Notes: generated by a model from the sequence alone, not told the origin. A stretch of 6,036 nt of DNA from Planctomycetaceae bacterium (GCA_007695205.1 REEF01000285.1:1-6036); one strand, 5' to 3'; shown: positions 1-5,612, numbered from the stretch's first letter. A program made the numbers and translations.

Positions 1-125
1 CCATGTACCGCCGCGCCGGGTACCCGTGGTCCGAAATCGCCGCTCTGATGAACAGTTCCCCGGCCCGCCTGCAAAAACGCTTCGAACGCGCCATCCGCCG
101 CGCGCGGGGACTGCTGGAGCCCTGA
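1..125 (+). CDS. C-terminal end of an ECF-type RNA polymerase sigma factor (partial, 5' end outside window)
   Basis: The frame read from base 3 gives 40 codons and ends at TGA 123-125; the gene continues upstream of the window. The visible tail reads YRRAGYPWSEIAALMNSS and then an Arg-rich helix ending RARGLLEP. This is the pattern of sigma-70 region 4, the helix-turn-helix that binds the -35 element: a 'G-x-x-W-x-EIA' first helix, a turn, and a basic recognition helix. The R-x-x-R-x-x-RA ending is common in extracytoplasmic-function sigma factors of Planctomycetota. Nearly every third codon base is G or C, unlike the genes in the middle of the window. The family call is good. Which ECF group it belongs to, and whether it has any link to the RiPP genes, cannot be told; it lies outside the flanking repeats, so a link is doubtful. 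Confidence 0.75.
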   Translation, partial: MYRRAGYPWSEIAALMNSSPARLQKRFERAIRRARGLLEP

Positions 126-392
126 TTTCAAGCCAGAGATCGTCCTGCCGATTCGTAGCGGACCAACAAACGGAGGCCTCACCAGAGCGGTGGCCGCATG
201 TGATCGCGTTTTTTTTCCGTTTTTTTTTGCCATTGCTTGTCAAATCAAGGCTTGAAAAGCGATATATCTGTAGAGTATGCCGCAAACATTGTCGTCGGGT
301 CAAATGAAAGGGATTGAGATTCGCGTACAGGGCTTGCCGAACGGCCCATCGTACCGGGGGGAGTCGAGACGATCGAATACGAGGAATCGGAA
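126..392. other. Intergenic region with two T-runs, no gene seen
   Basis: This 267-nt stretch lies between the sigma-factor stop and the ABC-ATPase fragment. It is AT-richer than the gene before it and contains two runs of eight to nine T (about 209-216 and 220-228) separated by CCG. No hairpin strong enough to make them a clear intrinsic terminator was found. A weak promoter-like pair follows. A 33-codon ATG frame from 304 overlaps the ABC fragment and has no coding character. Confidence 0.5.
237..266 (+). promoter_or_regulatory. Possible sigma-70-like promoter
   Basis: TTGTCA at 237-242 resembles a -35 box. GATATA at 261-266, 18 nt further on, is a poor -10 match. The pair lies 127 nt upstream of the ABC-ATPase start at 393, in the AT-rich part of the intergenic region. 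The -10 match is weak and promoter consensus in this lineage is poorly known, so this is only a candidate. Confidence 0.25.
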
Positions 393-548
393 ATGGAGCC
401 ACTAGCACGCATTGTCGTATCAAATCTCCGTAAGGACTACGGAAAGGTTCAGGCGATCCGAGGAATCACCTTTTCAACCAGCTCAGGCTGGCGTACGAGT
501 CGGTTGCGTTCTCGTCCGTGGGGGGGTTCAAACTCCTATCAATCATAG
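393..548 (+). pseudogene. Truncated ABC-transporter ATP-binding protein, N-terminal remnant
   Basis: ATG 393 follows GAGGA (381-385) at a 7-nt spacing, and the frame runs 51 codons to TAG 546-548. The first 28 residues include ARIVVSNLRKDYGKVQAIRG followed by ITFS, the classic start of an ABC ATPase, where 'L-x-K-x-Y-G-x-x-x-A-x-x-G-I-x-F' leads into 'x-x-G-E-I-x-G-L-L-G-P-N-G-A-G-K-T-T'. Here homology stops right after ITFS (about base 476), and the rest is translated repeat sequence. There is no Walker A, Q-loop, signature motif or Walker B, so the product cannot be an ATPase. The remainder of the gene is not found at the other side of the cassette. The original start and Shine-Dalgarno look intact, so this promoter and RBS may still be used. 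The frame ends inside the Shine-Dalgarno of the gene at 562, which would allow translational coupling. Confidence 0.7.
492..545 (+). repeat. Left copy of the hairpin/G-run flanking repeat
   Basis: The unit consists of an imperfect inverted repeat, CGTACGAG (492-499) against CTCGTCCG (511-518), then a run of seven or more G (520-526) and TTCAAACTCCTATCAATCA. The copy at 5613-5665 shares the first 31 nt with two differences, and in that copy the inverted repeat is perfect. The left copy sits exactly where the ABC-ATPase homology ends. A small CCAGC/GCTGG hairpin (478-491) precedes it. This could be the end of a mobile element or a dispersed intergenic repeat; no target-site duplication was identified. 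Confidence 0.65.
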
Positions 549-561
549 GAGAAAGCTGGCA

Positions 562-1410
562 ATGTATTCGTCATCCAATCTTCTAAAGACTCATTTGCGG
601 AGCAACGTAGCATGCGGGTCTCTGATCACCGAGCAAGCATGGGATGATTACGACCTGGAAGCGTTGCTTCCATTGAAGGAAGTCGACCGAGAGAGAACGG
701 ACTTCGGTTTTCTCATGCGTCATTACTGGATGCCAGTCACTGATCTCCGATTCCGCCACTCGTTTAGACTGTTGCCTCCAGACGGCCCCGTCAAACGCCT
801 GGAGTCACAGATAGATCGTCGCATGGCTCGCTGCCGCGCGAACGAATGCACATGGCGTGAGACTTTCACTCCGCTTAATAGTATGCGCATAGCAGAGCAA
901 GAGGATGCTGCCGTATGCGAGACGCTCTGTTCGTGCGATTGCTACGATCAAACCTATGTCTCCGCCAAACCTGGGTTGTTTGCGCTGCCAAGCGAAGAGC
1001 AGAAGAACGATGCGCGGCGTCGGGCACTCTATTGTCTGCCCTTTCTGCATCCACCCGGGCCGGTGCCAGTTGGTTCTTCTTGGCATGGGAAAGTGGACCC
1101 AGACTACATGAACTTCTGCCTGGAGGCCGAAGAACAGATTGGCGAAACATCGGTATTGATAATCCGACGGGAAGGCCACTGCGTTTTGTCGGTCCCCGTT
1201 GGGGAGGCAGGCACTCCCGAGGGGCAAAAGGTGGCCCGCGTAGTCATCAAACGAACGGGGGTCACGGTTTTTGCCTGGGCTCGTTCAGTCGTTTTGGAGG
1301 ACCGCTTCTTCGATCGGGTTGTCGAGGCTGAAGATGCAGTGAAACCCAAGGTAGGCACAGCGAGTCAGGTGATTTTCCGCCTGGTTCGATCGTGCCCAAT
1401 TCCATCGTGA
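562..1410 (+). CDS. Cys-rich hypothetical protein of the RiPP cassette
   Basis: The 282-aa reading starts at ATG 562, preceded by AGGAG (547-551) at a 10-nt spacing. The frame is open further upstream to 412, but that part overlaps the ABC remnant and the repeat. I do not recognise the family. It has no signal peptide and no membrane segment, so it is probably cytoplasmic. It carries 11 cysteines, including C119-x3-C123-S-C125-D-C127. That CSCDC stretch is identical to one in the downstream precursor peptide. The second half contains GPVPVGSSWHGK (about 166-177) followed by alternating beta-like segments, including ETSVLIIRREGHCVLS. Such a 'P-V-x-x-G-x-x-W ... G-x-x-x-L-I-I-x-x-E-G' layout is seen in uncharacterised planctomycete proteins. 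The stop is 78 nt before the next gene. Its role could be a scaffold, a partner of the maturase, or a second modification substrate; all are inference. Confidence 0.75.
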   Translation: MYSSSNLLKTHLRSNVACGSLITEQAWDDYDLEALLPLKEVDRERTDFGFLMRHYWMPVTDLRFRHSFRLLPPDGPVKRLESQIDRRMARCRANECTWRETFTPLNSMRIAEQEDAAVCETLCSCDCYDQTYVSAKPGLFALPSEEQKNDARRRALYCLPFLHPPGPVPVGSSWHGKVDPDYMNFCLEAEEQIGETSVLIIRREGHCVLSVPVGEAGTPEGQKVARVVIKRTGVTVFAWARSVVLEDRFFDRVVEAEDAVKPKVGTASQVIFRLVRSCPIPS

Positions 1411-1488
1411 GACCCGGCCATAATCTCAAGCGTGAAACTTGGCCATAGCCAGTGATGAAATGTTACTCTTTTACGAAAGGTTAGTGTG

Positions 1489-1992
1489 ATGGAAAAAAAA
1501 GTACTTACCAGACGTGCCGCTATCGGAGCCGGGATCACCGTCATGGTTGCTGCTCCCCTGATAATCCGAGCTCTGCGAGACGTTTACGAGGTCGACATCC
1601 CGGCGGGTATGCGACCGGTGACGCTCGGCGGAAAAACTGTCACGCAATACGAAGGGATAGAGATTGAAATCGAAGTCCCGAAGATGGCGATTGAGACCCC
1701 GGAGGATGAGGAAAAGTTCAAGGAATTGGTCATGGAAGAGGTCAAGAAGACTCCGCAGTTTGCTGAGGTGAATCGCAAGAAACTCCAAGATGCGAAGGCG
1801 CAGGGACGACAGCAAGTCCTGGACGAATACGCGGAGCTTGAGAAAGACATCCGGCAGCGCATTGCGAACGCAACAGATCTGAGCGAAAGCGAAAAGGTTG
1901 CTCTGCAGAAGAAGGCATTGGCAGACCTGCAGGCAAGCAAAGAGGCGGCGCTAAAACAGATTGACGACATTACGATTCCTGCAGATCTGTGA
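1489..1992 (+). CDS. Hypothetical exported or membrane-anchored helical protein
   Basis: ATG 1489 directly follows an in-frame GTG (1486). GAAAGG at 1475-1480 is 8 nt before the ATG, so ATG is preferred, giving 167 aa. The N-terminus MEKKVLTRRAAIGAGITVMV has a twin-arginine pair (R8-R9) followed by an uncharged segment to about residue 27. This could be a Tat signal or a single N-terminal anchor; no clear signal-peptidase site is visible. Residues 33-65 look like beta strands (VDIPAGMRPVTLGG, then acidic alternating residues). From about 70 to 158 the chain is dense in Lys, Glu, Ala and Gln and is likely a long helix or coiled coil. I know no family for it. It ends 48 nt before the precursor, in the same direction, so co-transcription is likely. 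A role in holding or exporting the peptide at the membrane is a guess from context. Confidence 0.75.
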   Translation: MEKKVLTRRAAIGAGITVMVAAPLIIRALRDVYEVDIPAGMRPVTLGGKTVTQYEGIEIEIEVPKMAIETPEDEEKFKELVMEEVKKTPQFAEVNRKKLQDAKAQGRQQVLDEYAELEKDIRQRIANATDLSESEKVALQKKALADLQASKEAALKQIDDITIPADL

Positions 1993-2040
1993 TGCCCTGC
2001 GATTACGATACAAGCAATTACCCATTTTAAGGAGTTCTCT

Positions 2041-2376
2041 ATGTCAACTAAACATGCTCAGATTCAACGTACAGATTTCTTCTTCGGAGGCGCCGAAAGG
2101 CGAGCCGAACTCTTGGCCGAACCGGCCTGTAACTGCGGTTCATGCGATTGCCCTGCATGTAGCACGTATAAGTGTTCGTGTGACTGTCCCGCCTGCGAGC
2201 CTGATTCCACGCCTTCGTATGTCACGAAAAGTGCCATGTACGGCACTTCTTTTAGTTCAAGCGTGGCAGCTGCGGCTGCAGCAGGACTCGCCTCAAGCAT
2301 GGCAATGGGCATAGTAAGTTCGACCGACTCTGCATTTACCGCCGGATTCTCCGCGGCCGCTTCGGCCTATGTTTAG
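2041..2376 (+). CDS. Putative Cys-rich RiPP precursor peptide
   Basis: The 111-aa product starts at ATG 2041 with a strong AAGGAG (2029-2034) 6 nt upstream. Residues 1-29 are a plausible leader, with RTDFFFGGAERRAELLAEPA at 10-29. Residues 30-52 hold nine cysteines (30, 32, 35, 37, 40, 45, 47, 49, 52). They form two tandem versions of a 12-13-residue unit, CGSCDCPACSTYK and CSCDCPACEPDS. The two halves differ at many synonymous positions, so the repeat is kept at the protein level. Residues 56-111 are Ala/Ser/Gly-rich with scattered Tyr and Phe (VAAAAAAGLASSMAMG, then FSAAASAYV) and contain no Cys. The gene sits before a radical SAM/SPASM maturase and an S8 protease, which fits a substrate whose cysteines become thioether or other crosslinks. 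It could instead be a small metal-binding protein, since CxC and CxxC pairs also suit zinc or copper. It matches no precursor family I know by name. Confidence 0.8.
   Translation: MSTKHAQIQRTDFFFGGAERRAELLAEPACNCGSCDCPACSTYKCSCDCPACEPDSTPSYVTKSAMYGTSFSSSVAAAAAAGLASSMAMGIVSSTDSAFTAGFSAAASAYV
2229..2253 (+). other. Hairpin followed by T-run inside the precursor gene
   Basis: AAGTGCC (2229-2235) and GGCACTT (2242-2248) form a perfect 7-bp stem around a 6-nt loop, followed by CTTTT. The arrangement resembles a weak intrinsic terminator. It lies in the coding sequence between the Cys block and the Ala-rich tail. It may be chance or an mRNA-stability element. Confidence 0.3.
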
Positions 2377-2460
2377 CGAGGGATCCGTTCTGGCAGTGCA
2401 ACGGGAGAGTGTTGCTCGAGTAAACAGAGTAAAAGAACGAGCCTAGAAGGGATTTCACAA

Positions 2461-2525
2461 CCGGTTTGGTTCTGTAGCTCGGTCTCTCCGAGCCCCAGAA
2501 TACCGGGATTTGCAAGTCTCGGAGA
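2461..2525 (+). promoter_or_regulatory. Hairpin with a competing downstream pairing (attenuator-like)
   Basis: Three nested stems fold together: CCGGT (2461-2465) with ACCGG (2502-2506), TTCTG (2470-2474) with CAGAA (2496-2500), and GCTCGG (2477-2482) with CCGAGC (2488-2493) around a TCTCT loop. That makes 16 pairs interrupted by small internal loops. The segment TCTCCGAG (2485-2492), which forms part of the apical stem, can instead pair perfectly over 8 bp with CTCGGAGA (2518-2525). The two structures exclude each other, as in attenuators and riboswitch expression platforms. No ligand-binding family is recognised. Confidence 0.5.
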
Positions 2526-2561
2526 AACTCGCCTAAACGTTTTGAAACCGCTTCGTACAAA

Positions 2562-2608
2562 GCCAGTGCCTAGAAGGCCGTTGTGGCACGAAGGATTCTG
2601 GCACTGGC
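2562..2608 (+). promoter_or_regulatory. Long hairpin enclosing an RBS and GTG start
   Basis: GCCAGTGCC (2562-2570) pairs perfectly with GGCACTGGC (2600-2608). After a bulged T2571, AGAA (2572-2575) pairs with TTCT (2596-2599), giving a 13-bp stem and a 20-nt loop. The stem takes up part of the AGAAGG Shine-Dalgarno-like sequence (2572-2577), and GTG 2583 lies in the loop. A shorter alternative pairs GTGCC (2566-2570) with GGCAC (2585-2589). If 2583 is ever used as a start, this fold would restrict it; otherwise it is a stable element upstream of the 2703 start. Confidence 0.5.
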
Positions 2609-2690
2609 CGACGCAGCCAAGATGAGTGCCCCCAGTTCAGCTTTTGCTGAGGAGAGTCCCTTGGCAGCCCAAGGATACCAAGGTGTGAAT

Positions 2691-2705
2691 GGAGGGTGTT
2701 ACGTG
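2691..2705 (+). promoter_or_regulatory. Shine-Dalgarno deciding the maturase start (GTG 2703)
   Basis: GGAGGG at 2691-2696 lies 6 nt before GTG 2703, the best ribosome-binding site near any in-frame start of the maturase. Competing starts are GTG 2583, with AGAAGG at 5 nt but buried in a hairpin, and ATG 2622, with no visible site. Confidence 0.55.
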
Positions 2706-4421
2706 AGTCCACTATTCGTAAAGTATGAAACGAAGACGGGAAATCGCTACGTTTATGATGTTAGAACTGGTGAGATATTGCGTGTCAGTGAAGCGGTTTA
2801 CGAGGCAGTGGATTACTTTCATGTGCTGACCGCTGACGAGATACACGAAAAACTCCCACGGTTGAGCAGAGAGGCCATCCAGGAAGCGATCGCAGAATTG
2901 GACGGCATCCAAAAACAGGGATTGCTCTGCGCCCACCGACCAGAGCCTACCGTCCAGGTCGAGTCTCTGCTCTGCAGAGGCGAGCCCGAGCCCGTCCGAG
3001 ATTTTTTGCGGCATCGGCGTCGCCTTTTGACCCTCGAACTGACACATGGGTGCAATTTGGCATGTGAGTATTGCATCTTTGGACAACACTATGAAGCCGG
3101 ACGCCGTGTTAGCCCTATGCCCATGTCGCTCGATACTGCAAAGCGAGCGGTGGCGGAGTTCCTTTCGGGGCGTATCGACGAAACCGTCACGATCGGCTTT
3201 TATGGCGGTGAACCACTTCTGGAGTTCGAACTTCTGAAGAAGGTCGTCGCTTTTGTTGAGGAACTGGCAACGCAGAAAGGCTGCGGCGTTCGCTTCAATA
3301 TGTCAACCAACGGGACTCTGCTATCAGAGGCGAAGATCCATTACCTGGTAGCTCACCAGTTCAGCGTCCTGATAAGCATTGATGGGGACAGACACTCGCA
3401 CGACCGATACCGCGTCTTTAAGGGCGACCGTCATAAAGGGTCCTTTGATATCATCCAACGAAACATGGAGCGATTTGTCGAACTCTATCCGGTCTACATC
3501 ACACGCGGACTTCTTCCGACCCTGACTGCAACAACAGATGTCGCTGAGCTTGAGCGATTTCTCGATCGATGGAAGGAGTCTTTTCCAGTGATAATCGCAA
3601 ATTCTGTTGCACCGGTTGAAAAGGACGTCGAACCGTGTCTCGGGTTGGGCTGCAGCGATCCATCCTGCGGACAAGTGCGTGGTTATTGCGCGCCGAGCGG
3701 TGAAATATTGGAGTTTGTTGATTGGCCAGCGCCGGGGTTTGCAAGCGCCATAGAAAGGGCCGTTACCAGGCACGCGTCAGAGCTGTGCCGGGCCGACGAT
3801 ACGGTCACTGCCGACGAGGCTAGACAGGATGATCCGTTAGGCCACCGCATACTTTCACAGGAGATTGAGCACATTCACACACGGAGTATCATTGGCCACG
3901 ATTCACTGAGGAGACCGACCACACGCATGTCGTGCTTCCCTGGAGCTTCGCGCACCTATTGCTCTGTGGCAGGCGCCATCTACCCATGCGAGAAAGTCGA
4001 GTTTACCAAATTCTTTGAAATCGGCGATGCGACCAATGGAGTGGACGGCGACAAGGCTTTCGATTCCCTTATCGAACAAGTCCGCCTCGGCTTCGACTGC
4101 GGCAACTGTATTCTGAATCAAATATGCACGGTTTGTCCAGCCTCGGTTAGAGAGTCGCAGGAGTCACCAGGTGGTCCCGACTACCTCGCGCTTCGAAGAA
4201 CCTGTGGGGAATTGGCATCGGAGCCGCTTCTTGCTGCGAGGTTGAGAAGATATACGGAATTAATGGAGACAAATCCTACGGTTCTCGACGGGGTGTTCCG
4301 GCGGACAGACGGTAAAGATGAGGAGGATTGGCTCGGCGCTATGGAGGTCCTTACGTCGAGAGAGCAGGCGAACAGACGGAATGCCGAAGTTGGACTTGAA
4401 GAATTGGCGGAAGTAGACTGA
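2703..4421 (+). CDS. Radical SAM/SPASM peptide maturase
   Basis: The product is 572 aa from GTG 2703 (612 aa if GTG 2583 is used); the stop is TGA 4419-4421. Residues 1-80 (SPLFVKYETKTGNRYVYDVR onward) match the PqqD-like leader-recognition region that opens SPASM maturases of the ranthipeptide/SCIFF type. The radical SAM motif is C117-x3-C121-x2-C124 within THGCNLACEYCIFG, followed by YGGEP (167-171) for S-adenosylmethionine binding. The SPASM domain has C411-x12-G-x4-C429, C466-x2-C469-x5-C475-x2-C478 and C501, enough for two auxiliary [4Fe-4S] clusters. The canonical CX3C is CX2C here. Four more cysteines (312, 317, 322, 329) lie between the barrel and SPASM. Such enzymes cleave SAM to a 5'-deoxyadenosyl radical and crosslink Cys or other side chains in a precursor. 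The nearby Cys-rich peptide is the likely substrate. The family call is firm; the exact bond made is not known. Confidence 0.92.
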   Translation: MSPLFVKYETKTGNRYVYDVRTGEILRVSEAVYEAVDYFHVLTADEIHEKLPRLSREAIQEAIAELDGIQKQGLLCAHRPEPTVQVESLLCRGEPEPVRDFLRHRRRLLTLELTHGCNLACEYCIFGQHYEAGRRVSPMPMSLDTAKRAVAEFLSGRIDETVTIGFYGGEPLLEFELLKKVVAFVEELATQKGCGVRFNMSTNGTLLSEAKIHYLVAHQFSVLISIDGDRHSHDRYRVFKGDRHKGSFDIIQRNMERFVELYPVYITRGLLPTLTATTDVAELERFLDRWKESFPVIIANSVAPVEKDVEPCLGLGCSDPSCGQVRGYCAPSGEILEFVDWPAPGFASAIERAVTRHASELCRADDTVTADEARQDDPLGHRILSQEIEHIHTRSIIGHDSLRRPTTRMSCFPGASRTYCSVAGAIYPCEKVEFTKFFEIGDATNGVDGDKAFDSLIEQVRLGFDCGNCILNQICTVCPASVRESQESPGGPDYLALRRTCGELASEPLLAARLRRYTELMETNPTVLDGVFRRTDGKDEEDWLGAMEVLTSREQANRRNAEVGLEELAEVD

Positions 4422-4462
4422 TACCCTCTTGCCTTGAAAAGAGTCGCGAGAATTGGAATGTG

Positions 4463-5119
4463 ATGGCGGTTCGCATTGGCATCGTTGACACGGGTGTAGA
4501 CCGGCAACATAAGAAGTTCGTTCAGAGAGAGTTAAGTGGCGTCGGGCTTCGCCGACGAGACGACACTTACCACTTCGAGCCGGATTTTCATGATCTTAAC
4601 GGGCATGGAACCGCGATGGCGTCGTTGATCGTCTCTATCTGTAAGGACGCCAGCATTCATGTCGTTCGGATTGCCCAGGAACACGACGACGGAGTGTCGG
4701 TTCGGGTGCCGGAACAACTGTTGGCGACGGGCATCGAATGGTGCGTCAAACAGGATATCCGCATCATCAACGTGAGCTATAACATTGCCGGGCTGGCGGA
4801 AGGAGGGGGTCTTCACAGAGTTTGTCGAAAGGCGGTTGAAAGTGGGACAATAATTGTTGCCGCATACCGCAAAGGCGAGGAAATGCCCGTCTATCCTGCC
4901 GTCTTTCCTACCGTGATCGGTGTCCGCGGTCGAGACGATTTGGAGCCGGGCGAAGTTTCGGTGCTCTCAGAGGAAAACCGTGACCTTTTCGCTTGGGGCG
5001 GCTCCAACAGCATTGCCACGGCCCAAGTCAGTGCCATGGTGGGACGCATCCACTCGGTCGACGACTCACTCGGACTGGAAGCTGTTTTCGCCTACTTGAT
5101 GGAGGTCGCTGTGGAGTAA
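4463..5119 (+). CDS. Minimal subtilisin-family (S8) serine protease, probable peptide-processing enzyme
   Basis: The 218-aa reading starts at ATG 4463, directly after an in-frame GTG (4460). It begins 41 nt after the maturase stop, so the two are probably co-transcribed. All three S8 catalytic motifs are present: Asp9 in RIGIVDTGVD, His48 in LNGHGTAMASL and Ser183 in SNSIATAQVSAM. The usual oxyanion Asn in 'AAxGN' is not there: the aligned stretch reads VAAYRKGEE, with Lys137 at about that position. There is no signal peptide or propeptide and the chain is shorter than most subtilases, so it is likely a cytoplasmic, dedicated protease. QhpE, the small subtilisin-like protease that works with the radical SAM enzyme QhpD, is the closest functional precedent I know. 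Removal of the precursor leader is the natural inference. No clear Shine-Dalgarno is visible, so translational coupling is possible. Confidence 0.88.
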   Translation: MAVRIGIVDTGVDRQHKKFVQRELSGVGLRRRDDTYHFEPDFHDLNGHGTAMASLIVSICKDASIHVVRIAQEHDDGVSVRVPEQLLATGIEWCVKQDIRIINVSYNIAGLAEGGGLHRVCRKAVESGTIIVAAYRKGEEMPVYPAVFPTVIGVRGRDDLEPGEVSVLSEENRDLFAWGGSNSIATAQVSAMVGRIHSVDDSLGLEAVFAYLMEVAVE

Positions 5120-5543
5120 TCCCTGTTCAGGCGCATCCGATTTGGGGCATGATGACGGAAAGGAGAGAGAGGGGACAGGACATCTTTAAATTGGTGCTAC
5201 TTCTGCCCTTCAGAGGGGGTCGGCGGGAATTTCGTTGCTTGGGAGACGGCCGAGGGGTTTGTCAAAGCGATGAGCCTGCTGCTGCACCGCCAAAACGCCG
5301 CTCCTAAACAACGCGGCACGCAGCAAACAACCTGCCAGATCATTGATCGGCGGATTCTGCTGGGGCAGCACAAAGAAAATCGGCCAAGACAGTTTTCGGC
5401 TCATACTGAATAACTCTCTCGCTCGACGCCGCAGGTGAAAACGGCGGTGCGTTTGCGGGCTACGCATCGCATCCACTCGATCGGGACGACCGGCGACGGT
5501 GCAAAAGAGCTCCCCAAAATCGCTCACCAGGAACGCACCAAGA
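5120..5543. other. Non-coding or decayed stretch downstream of the protease
   Basis: No convincing gene was found in these 424 nt. Short open frames exist on both strands, including one on the minus strand at 5210-5527 (105 aa), but it has no domain, no start signal and a composition like a shadow frame. The stretch AGAGGGGACAGGACATCTTT (about 5167-5186) resembles the GGGGACAG-type sequences often found at the edges of transposase-associated repeats, so a decayed mobile element is possible. No T-run terminator is seen after the protease. Confidence 0.4.
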
Positions 5544-5593
5544 GGACGAGGTGCTTCGCACGGGGTCCGTGGGGGGGTAAAACGCCTATCAGT
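5544..5593 (+). repeat. Degenerate copy of the flanking repeat (right cluster, first)
   Basis: GGACGAG (5544-5550) starts the unit, with a different middle carrying a small GTGC/GCAC hairpin. It then continues as TCCGTGGGGGGGTAAAACGC and CTATCAGT (5566-5593). The 3' half matches the other copies and the 5' half is diverged. A short AGTC tandem (5591-5598) follows. Confidence 0.5.
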
Positions 5594-5612
5594 CAGTCAG
5601 TTTTCGAAAAAA

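Larger units (their letters stand above)
2377..2702 (+). promoter_or_regulatory. Structured leader between precursor and maturase genes
   Basis: This 326-nt stretch follows the precursor stop and, on the preferred start, precedes the maturase. It carries two long hairpins (2461-2506 and 2562-2608) and an alternative pairing that would break the first. The absence of a T-run after either stem argues against a plain intrinsic terminator. It may be an attenuator, an RNA-processing site or a translational control region. If translation of the maturase begins at 2583, the last 120 nt are coding. Confidence 0.45.

Noticed and set aside
209..228. T-runs as an intrinsic terminator of the sigma-factor gene
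   Set aside because: No convincing GC-rich stem precedes the T-runs, and they start more than 80 nt after the stop.
412..561. Extending the 282-aa protein upstream to TTG 412
   Set aside because: The extra 50 codons overlap the ABC-ATPase remnant and the repeat in another frame. ATG 562 has its own Shine-Dalgarno.
805..1358. Several open frames on both strands inside 562-1410
   Set aside because: They overlap the better supported + strand gene and have no motifs; they are shadow frames of a moderately GC-rich gene.
4463..5119. Assigning the protease as QhpE and the maturase as QhpD
   Set aside because: The functional analogy is good, but there are no amine dehydrogenase subunits in the window and the precursor does not resemble QhpC, so gene symbols are not justified.
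5148..5307. Small + strand frame starting near 5151 with a good purine-rich region
   Set aside because: The purine-rich AAAGGAGAGAGAGG is inside the frame, not before it. The product has no family features and reads like translated intergenic repeat.
5210..5527. 105-aa open frame on the minus strand
   Set aside because: No recognisable domain, no good start signal, and it lies in a region that looks non-coding on both strands. The opposite strand has comparable open frames.
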